A stretch of 27,318 nt of DNA from an uncultured Lachnospiraceae bacterium (GTDB lineage Bacteria; Bacillota; Clostridia; Lachnospirales; Lachnospiraceae). Shown piece by piece: positions 22,621 through 27,318 of the stretch (the stretch's first letter is position 1; every line of letters starts with the position of its first letter). The stretch is from contig CAJTZB010000011.1 in the NCBI GenBank assembly GCA_910583815.1, positions 1-27,318 on the forward strand. Reading direction: 5' to 3'. The position numbers and the translations under genes are program-made. A model generated the notes under the pieces. That model saw nothing but the letters and a program-made list of their open reading frames with translations, did no database searches and had not been told where the DNA came from.

Positions 22621-22657
22621 TAAAACAAAAAAGATACCATTCATAAAAATGGTATCT
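22621..22657 (-). terminator. Intrinsic terminator after the FlaR-like gene
   Basis: AGATACCATT (22632-22641) and AATGGTATCT (22648-22657) pair perfectly around a 6-nt loop, and a T-rich run follows on the minus strand. It separates the FlaR-like gene from the next promoter. Confidence 0.85.
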
Positions 22658-22701
22658 CTTCTAGTGTTGGCGTACAGGAGTATGCATTCTGTTTTCCAGA
22701 A

Positions 22702-23190
22702 TCATAACCGTACCTTGAACTCTTCTGCTTCTTCTCTGCTCTTAAAAACAAAGACATTCCGACTTTCTTTATATTTTTCTAACAGCCTATAAATCCGCGC
22801 CAGCGGCTCACCCTGGAAGTCCAAAATCCATTGCTTAAATTCTTTATCAAATTCCGTCTCAATCCACGGCATATCCTCCCTCTTTGTCCCAATCCTCTCC
22901 TCTGCACCCAAAAGGCATACTTCAAGCGGATAATCCAGCAGAATGATTGTATCGCACCACTCCATACGAAGTTCTAACGTACGCTGATAATTTCCATCAA
23001 TAATCCACCTGTCTCTTTCTGCAATCTCCTTTAATTTCTCGTCAAATTCTTCTCTGGAAATATTGGTCCTATCAGGCTTGTGCCACAGCATATCCAAGTA
23101 ATACAACGGAAGCCCTGTCATATCCCTTAACTTCCGTGCAAACGTGCTTTTCCCTGCTCCAGGGCTTCCAATCACTATCACCTTTTCCAT
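22702..23190 (-). CDS. FlaR-like adenylate-kinase-related P-loop protein
   Basis: 162 residues from the ATG at 23190. It opens MEKVIVIGSPGAGKSTFARKL (Walker A GSPGAGKS, 8-15), followed by TGLPLYYLDMLWHKP and RDRWIIDGNYQRTLELR, then DTIILLDYPLEVCLL. This is the pattern of the adenylate-kinase-related group often labelled 'topology modulation protein' or FlaR; the real substrate is not established. The best ribosome site (AGGAG) lies 6 nt before a TTG at 23208, in frame, so translation may begin there; the family usually starts at the Met just before KVIVIG. A promoter with an extended -10 is at 23253-23279 and a terminator follows at 22621-22657, so it is a single-gene unit. Confidence 0.83.
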   Translation of the reverse strand: MEKVIVIGSPGAGKSTFARKLRDMTGLPLYYLDMLWHKPDRTNISREEFDEKLKEIAERDRWIIDGNYQRTLELRMEWCDTIILLDYPLEVCLLGAEERIGTKREDMPWIETEFDKEFKQWILDFQGEPLARIYRLLEKYKESRNVFVFKSREEAEEFKVRL

Positions 23191-23252
23191 CTTTAACATC
23201 GCAGACAAACAGAACTCCTTTCTGAAAAACGCCTCACCCATTACGGAATACA

Positions 23253-23279
23253 ATTATATCATAGTTGCATCCTTTTCAA
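23253..23279 (-). promoter_or_regulatory. Extended -10 promoter of the FlaR-like gene
   Basis: On the minus strand: perfect TATAAT (23258-23253) preceded by TGA (extended -10), with TTGAAA 15 nt upstream. The short spacer is tolerable with an extended -10. It leaves a leader of about 40-55 nt, which rules out coding upstream of about 23246. Confidence 0.65.
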
Positions 23280-23299
23280 CAGTCCGATTCTGTTTTTCC

Positions 23300-23336
23300 T
23301 ATAAATAAAACCAGCCCACAGAAATCTGCGGGCTGG
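23300..23336 (-). terminator. Intrinsic terminator after the small exported gene
   Basis: CCAGCCC-A-CAGA pairs with TCTG-C-GGGCTGG (one G·U on the transcript side) across a 2-nt loop (23311-23336). A T-rich stretch follows on the minus strand. It ends the two-gene exported-protein unit. Confidence 0.82.
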
Positions 23337-23353
23337 GCGATGCTATGAATCCC

Positions 23354-23632
23354 TTATTTATCCATTTCCCTTCCTATCAAGCTAAAAAGTTCCTCTATCG
23401 TCATTGATGTCTCGTATGGCACGAGTTCGCCGTTTTCTTCAATCATAAGGCCGCCATCCGACATTATATAAATATCCTCTGTCCTGTTTGCATCTTCACC
23501 CTCAAAAGGCGATTCTGATATTACACCGGAAGAATCCGCGCTGGCAACATCATTGCCAATAAAAAGGCCAATGCCAAGGCAAATAAGGCACAAAAGCAAA
23601 AATGCCATTTTTGCTGCTTTTTTTTTCATCAT
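23354..23632 (-). CDS. Small exported protein of unknown function
   Basis: 92 residues from the ATG at 23632 (GGAGG 5 nt upstream); the next codon is also ATG. It has a lysine-rich start (MMKKKAAK), a hydrophobic core of about 16 residues (FLLLCLICLGIGLFI) and a likely signal-peptidase site after ASA (32). The mature part is about 60 residues, very acidic (FEGEDANRTEDIYIMSDGG) and ends EELFSLIGREMDK. Retention as a membrane anchor is the alternative. It follows the larger exported protein by 61 nt and shares its terminator. No family is recognised. Confidence 0.72.
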   Translation of the reverse strand: MMKKKAAKMAFLLLCLICLGIGLFIGNDVASADSSGVISESPFEGEDANRTEDIYIMSDGGLMIEENGELVPYETSMTIEELFSLIGREMDK

Positions 23633-23693
23633 TTTATCCTCCATTCCCATGTTGCTTAGAGCAAACTGATTGGCTTGCACACAGACGTTTTTT

Positions 23694-24245
23694 TCAATAT
23701 TCAAAAACATGGTACTCTGCCTGTGCAGAACCATAGTTGAATGTTACAGTAACATAAATTGTAGACGTTGGGTAAACACTTGAACTCGTTTCAACCTCCG
23801 ATGTCCCAACTGAAACTGTTCCATCCGTATTGGCAATTGTATTTGATTTTATTTTTGCCGAATAATCAGGGTGAATATTGCTTACAGAACTTCCAAGGGA
23901 ATAAAGATGAACCTTTCCATCCGTATAAAAATATACCGTCCCATATATGGTATGCGTGAAAAGCGTTACTACCTTCCCATTATAATTTGTCTTGATGTTC
24001 GTGTTTTTGCTGAATTGATATGATGTATAGTTTTCCCGCAGCAGCGGATCATCCGTAACACAATATGCTTCTCCACCAGGAACCCAAGATATTTCGCCGT
24101 CTTCAAACCAAACCTGCCCTTCATTGTTTTCCATGCCATATACCGATTCAAGCTCATATGCATATGTACGGCATTCCGGGTTACAAGCAATAACTCCTAG
24201 CAGAGCAACTACAAAAAACGCCACTAACCGTGTCTTCTTACTCAT
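23694..24245 (-). CDS. Exported protein, possible lipoprotein, unknown function
   Basis: 183 residues from the ATG at 24245, with AGGAG 10 nt upstream. The start MSKKTRLVAFFVVALLGVIAC gives a classic signal; VIAC at 18-21 fits a lipobox, so the protein may be lipid-anchored at Cys21, though a normal signal peptide cut near YAY is possible. The mature part is aromatic and polar, rich in Tyr, Ser and Thr and predicted mostly beta (for example TIYGTVYFYTDGKVHLYSLG and TIYVTVTFNYGSAQ), ending YHVFEY. No catalytic motif is seen and no family is recognised. Promoter at 24444-24472; a second small exported protein follows in the same unit. Confidence 0.75.
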   Translation of the reverse strand: MSKKTRLVAFFVVALLGVIACNPECRTYAYELESVYGMENNEGQVWFEDGEISWVPGGEAYCVTDDPLLRENYTSYQFSKNTNIKTNYNGKVVTLFTHTIYGTVYFYTDGKVHLYSLGSSVSNIHPDYSAKIKSNTIANTDGTVSVGTSEVETSSSVYPTSTIYVTVTFNYGSAQAEYHVFEY

Positions 24246-24436
24246 TATGCAACAACTCCTTTCTAAATTGACTGCCCTTTCGCAACATAACAAAAAAACC
24301 TTAAATTATCCCTATCGCCCTCCTCATAAAATTTTTTCACAACATCAGACGTTGGGTTCCATTTTAGCAGTAAATTGTTTTTCCTATTATATGTATATAA
24401 GAAAATAATTTTATTTTTTCTATTTTTATTCTTTCT
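24246..24436 (-). other. Long AT-rich leader of the exported-protein unit
   Basis: From the predicted transcription start near 24437 to the ATG at 24245 there are about 190 nt with no credible gene, strong hairpin or known riboswitch signature. The minus strand is U-poor near the start codon and A/T-rich upstream. It may be an untranslated control region. Confidence 0.4.
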
Positions 24437-24443
24437 ACTTTAT

Positions 24444-24472
24444 ATTGTAAATTGCAAGGCAATAAATGTCAA
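24444..24472 (-). promoter_or_regulatory. Strong sigmaA promoter for the exported-protein unit
   Basis: On the minus strand: perfect TTGACA (24472-24467), 17-nt spacer, TACAAT (24449-24444). A second TTGACATTTG lies about 25 bp further upstream (near 24490-24500), so two -35-like boxes stand in tandem. Confidence 0.78.
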
Positions 24473-24574
24473 GTAAAAATAACGTTGGTTTACAAATGTC
24501 AACACGCCTCACCCCTTTTTACATTATCCGCCACTTTCCTTTACAGACATCTTTTTCAAGAAACAAACCAACTC

Positions 24575-24604
24575 TTGTAAATTTTAAAACCTATGTGTTA
24601 TACT
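24575..24604 (+). promoter_or_regulatory. SigmaA promoter for parE-parC
   Basis: TTGTAA (24575-24580), 18-nt spacer, TATACT (24599-24604) with an upstream TG forming an extended -10. The predicted start is near 24611, giving a leader of about 90 nt before parE. It faces away from the exported-protein promoter. Confidence 0.75.
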
Positions 24605-24700
24605 AAGGAAGCGCTTGAATCAGCGTTTCCCTAATGTCTGGCAGTGCAGTTTCCTACAAAACAGGAAAACTATTCGGAATATCAAAGAGGTGAAGTTTTT

Positions 24701-26650
24701 ATGGAACAATATAATGGAAGTCAGATTGTCGTCTTGGAGGGACTGGAAGCTGTCAGGAAGCGTCCTGGTATGTATATCGGCAGCACCGGGTCTCGCGGGC
24801 TTCATCATCTGATTTGGGAGATATTAGACAACGGAATCGACGAACACCTTGCAGGCTTTTGTTCCTGCATTGATATCGTCCTCCAAAAAGACGGCGGTGT
24901 TTCTGTCACAGACCACGGCCGCGGTGTACCGGTAGACATTCATCCTACCAAGAAAATCCCAACGGTACGTGTTGTCTATACGGTACTCCATGCCGGAGGA
25001 AAATTCGGCAACACTGTTTACAAAGTGTCCGGAGGCTTGCATGGAGTTGGTGCTTCCGTTGTCAATGCATTGTCCTCCAAAATGATTGTTGAAATCAAAA
25101 AAGACGGAAAAGTATATCGTGATACCTATGAAAACGGCGGCCGTCCTACAACCGAACTGGTACAGGGCCTTCTTCCCATCGTTGGAAAATGCCCAAAAAA
25201 TGATACCGGCACCAAAGTGATATTTTACCCTGACAGCACGATTTTTGAAACTGTAGAGTTCAAGCCGGAAGTCATTATTAAACGGCTGCGTGAATCTGCT
25301 TACCTGAACAAAGGCCTGACCATAAACTTTATAGATGAAATCAATGGAACAGAACATATTTTTTATGAAGAAGAAGGCATCAAAAGCTTTATTTCCTATT
25401 TAACCGGCAACGCTTTAAAGGACGCGGCAGAAAGCAAGCTTCTGCTCTCCGAACCCGTCTATGTAGAGGGAAAAAGCGGCGATATTGAGGTTGAAGTTGC
25501 TTTCACTTACACAAACAGCTATCAAGAACAAATCAATTCCTACTGCAACCGCATCAACGTTGTGGATGGCGGCACACTTGTGACCGGTTTTAAAAATGCG
25601 CTCACTCGCGTGATGAATAAGTATGCACGAGAACTTGGCATTTTAAAAGATAAGGATGAGAACTTTGACGGCAAAGACATCCGCAATGGCCTTGTAGCAA
25701 TTGTCTCTATCAAACACCCCGATCCGCAGTTTGAGGGCCAGACAAAAACAAAGCTTGGGAACACTGATGCCAAGGGCGCAGTGGATGATGTGTTTGCAGA
25801 CGAAGTTACAAGATATTTTGATAAAAATATTGAAGATCTCCGTGCCATCCTTGACAATACAATGAAATCTTACAACGCAAGAAAAGCAGGCGACAAAGCA
25901 CGCACCGCAATCCTAAAGCAGCTGAATGATTTGGACACCAGAAGCAAGCTCGCTTCCTGCTCCTCAAAAAAATCGGAAGAATGCGAAATTTATATTGTGG
26001 AGGGTGATTCTGCAGGTGGTACTGTAAAGACTGCAAGAAACCGCAAAACACAGGCCGTGCTGCCGCTCCGCGGAAAAATCTTAAATGTAGAAAAAGCGTC
26101 TTTGGAAAAAATACTGGTCAACAACGAAATCAAAACTATGATTGCCTCATTTGGATGTGGCATTGGCGATGACTTTGACATCAACAAACTCCGTTACAAT
26201 AAAATTATCATCCTGACCGATGCCGATGTAGACGGCTCACATATCAGCACCTTGCTGCTTACATTCTTCTACCGTTTTATGCCGGAGCTGATTATGGAGG
26301 GCAAGGTATACCGTGGACTTCCGCCGCTCTATAAAGTGGATTATGAAGCCTCCGGAAAAACAAGAAAAGCAAAACAGTCACGCTATCTGTTCAATGATTT
26401 TGAACTGGAGAAGTTCCGCAAAGAAGGACATAAAATTGTTGCCTTGCAGCGCTATAAGGGACTTGGTGAAATGGATGCCGACCAGCTCTGGGAAACAACG
26501 CTGAATCCGGAAAGCCGAATTCTGGCACAGATTTCCATTTCTGATACGATAGAGGCCGACGAGGTTACAACAATGCTAATGAGTACCAATGTCCCTCCAC
26601 GCCGCGCTTTTATTGTAAAAGAAGCAAAATATGCAAAACTTGACGTTTAA
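24701..26650 (+). CDS. parE: DNA topoisomerase IV subunit B (ParE-type)
   Basis: 649 residues. The GHKL ATPase motifs are EGLEAVRKRPGMYIG (13-27), WEILDNGIDEH (39-49, catalytic Glu40 and Mg-binding Asn43), DHGRGVP (71-77) and GGLHGVG (111-117). The transducer follows. The TOPRIM domain has EGDSAGG (Glu434) and TDADVDGSHI (Asp507, Asp509). The C-terminus has RYKGLGEMDADQLWETTLNP. With ParC it forms the ATP-driven decatenase that separates daughter chromosomes. The usual D-N-S-I-D-E reads D-N-G-I-D-E here. Start at 24701 has GAGGTG 8 nt upstream. Gyrase B is the close alternative; absence of dnaA/recF neighbours and the adjacent parC favour topoisomerase IV. Confidence 0.88.
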   Translation: MEQYNGSQIVVLEGLEAVRKRPGMYIGSTGSRGLHHLIWEILDNGIDEHLAGFCSCIDIVLQKDGGVSVTDHGRGVPVDIHPTKKIPTVRVVYTVLHAGGKFGNTVYKVSGGLHGVGASVVNALSSKMIVEIKKDGKVYRDTYENGGRPTTELVQGLLPIVGKCPKNDTGTKVIFYPDSTIFETVEFKPEVIIKRLRESAYLNKGLTINFIDEINGTEHIFYEEEGIKSFISYLTGNALKDAAESKLLLSEPVYVEGKSGDIEVEVAFTYTNSYQEQINSYCNRINVVDGGTLVTGFKNALTRVMNKYARELGILKDKDENFDGKDIRNGLVAIVSIKHPDPQFEGQTKTKLGNTDAKGAVDDVFADEVTRYFDKNIEDLRAILDNTMKSYNARKAGDKARTAILKQLNDLDTRSKLASCSSKKSEECEIYIVEGDSAGGTVKTARNRKTQAVLPLRGKILNVEKASLEKILVNNEIKTMIASFGCGIGDDFDINKLRYNKIIILTDADVDGSHISTLLLTFFYRFMPELIMEGKVYRGLPPLYKVDYEASGKTRKAKQSRYLFNDFELEKFRKEGHKIVALQRYKGLGEMDADQLWETTLNPESRILAQISISDTIEADEVTTMLMSTNVPPRRAFIVKEAKYAKLDV

Positions 26651-26680
26651 ATACGTATTTTCAAGGAGGACAACCTATAC

Positions 26681-27318
26681 ATGAAATCCACAACGGAACA
26701 CCTGATACAGCTTGACTTTTCGGAAGAAATGAAAACCTCCTTCCGTGACTATGCGGTCAATGTCATTATCGACCGCGCGCTTCCGGATGTCAGGGACGGC
26801 TTAAAACCGGTACAGCGCCGTATCTTGTATGCAATGACAGAACTTGGCCTCGACCCTAAAAAGCCTCACCGCAAAAGCGCACGTATTGTCGGCGATACAA
26901 TGGGTAAATACCATCCACACGGCGATTCTTCCATCTATGATGCGCTTGTGCATATGTCGGAAGAATATTCCCTTGCAATTCCACTTGTTGACGGCCACGG
27001 AAACTTTGGTTCCATTGACGGCGACCCTGCCGCCGCCATGCGTTATACCGAAGCCCGGCTGTCCGAAGGTGCAATGACAATGTTAGAGCATCTGGAGCAG
27101 GGACTCGTTGATTTTGCACCCAACTTTGACAACAGCGAGCAAGAGCCGACCGTGCTGCCTGCCATGCTTCCAAACCTGCTAATCAATGGCACAACCGGTA
27201 TCGCCGTTGGTATGGCAACCAATATTCCGCCGCATAACCCTGGAGAAGTCATTGATGGTGCCATTGCCTATATAGACAATCCAAACCTCTCGCTCGAAAA
27301 ACTGATGGAGTACATTCC
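26681..27318 (+). CDS. parC: DNA topoisomerase IV subunit A (ParC-type), N-terminal part
   Basis: The first 212 codons are present; the gene leaves the window. It has the winged-helix breakage domain: LPDVRDGLKPVQRRILYAM (34-52), GDTMGKYHPHGDSSIYDALV (71-90) and AAMRYTEARL with the DNA-linking Tyr122. Ser83 and Asp87 in the HPHGDSSIYD loop are the quinolone-sensitive type seen in wild-type enzymes. It starts 30 nt after parE with GGAGG 11 nt before the ATG, so the two subunits are cotranscribed. GyrA is the alternative, as the domains are alike; operon context favours ParC. Confidence 0.87.
   Translation, partial: MKSTTEHLIQLDFSEEMKTSFRDYAVNVIIDRALPDVRDGLKPVQRRILYAMTELGLDPKKPHRKSARIVGDTMGKYHPHGDSSIYDALVHMSEEYSLAIPLVDGHGNFGSIDGDPAAAMRYTEARLSEGAMTMLEHLEQGLVDFAPNFDNSEQEPTVLPAMLPNLLINGTTGIAVGMATNIPPHNPGEVIDGAIAYIDNPNLSLEKLMEYI

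Noticed and set aside
23354..24245. Lactococcin 972-type bacteriocin locus
   Set aside because: There is no matching mature peptide pattern, no DUF1430 membrane protein and no ABC transporter beside the two exported genes.
24246..24570. Small RNA or hidden gene in the gap before parE
   Set aside because: Apart from the two divergent promoters the stretch is AT-rich, with no strong stem-loop, U-tract or coding frame with a ribosome site.
24824..25357. 177-codon open frame on the minus strand inside parE
   Set aside because: It is antisense to the conserved ATPase domain of parE, and its translation resembles no protein family.

Overview
The window reads as a chromosomal segment of a motile, Gram-positive Lachnospiraceae-like clostridium. 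The evidence is a peritrichous-type late flagellar block with a fliW-csrA switch and two flgK genes, sigma28 and sigmaA promoters, strong AGGAGG-type ribosome binding sites, moderate G+C and glycerol-phosphate polymer genes. The species cannot be fixed from the sequence alone.

Positions 1-15,222 (all minus strand) hold two late flagellar operons, each preceded by a clear sigma28 (SigD/FliA) promoter of identical geometry. The first (promoter 15195-15222) runs flgM-flgN-flgK-flgK-flgL-fliW-csrA and ends at a terminator (8169-8220): anti-sigma factor, chaperone, hook-filament junction proteins and the FliW/CsrA control of flagellin translation. The second (promoter 8095-8122) runs flaG-fliD-fliS-fliT-like, then a secreted beta-repeat protein, a family 2 glycosyltransferase, a short protein resembling the N-terminal part of motility accessory factor (Maf), and a DUF1846 protein that leaves the window. 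Filament cap and secretion genes are thus joined to probable flagellar glycosylation and unexplained accessory genes.

Positions 15,223-20,000 hold a diaminopimelate decarboxylase-like gene with an elaborate palindromic leader, then tagD and a TagF/glycosyltransferase fusion (surface glycerol-phosphate polymer synthesis) behind a sigmaA promoter. Two copies and one fragment of a roughly 116-bp palindromic repeat that can fold like a cloverleaf lie at 12320, 16766 and 19976.

Positions 20,000-24,500 hold a four-gene operon (M29-type aminopeptidase, unknown protein, ArsR/DUF2087 regulator, small P-loop kinase-like protein) with its own promoter, a possible ArsR operator and a terminator; a FlaR-like nucleotide kinase; and two small exported proteins of unknown function behind a strong promoter with a leader of about 190 nt.

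Positions 24,575-27,318 (plus strand) hold parE and the start of parC (topoisomerase IV). No rRNA, tRNA, CRISPR array, transposase or prophage gene was seen. The least explained parts are the cloverleaf-like repeat, the lysA leader, the accessory tail of the second flagellar operon and the ArsR/M29 operon.
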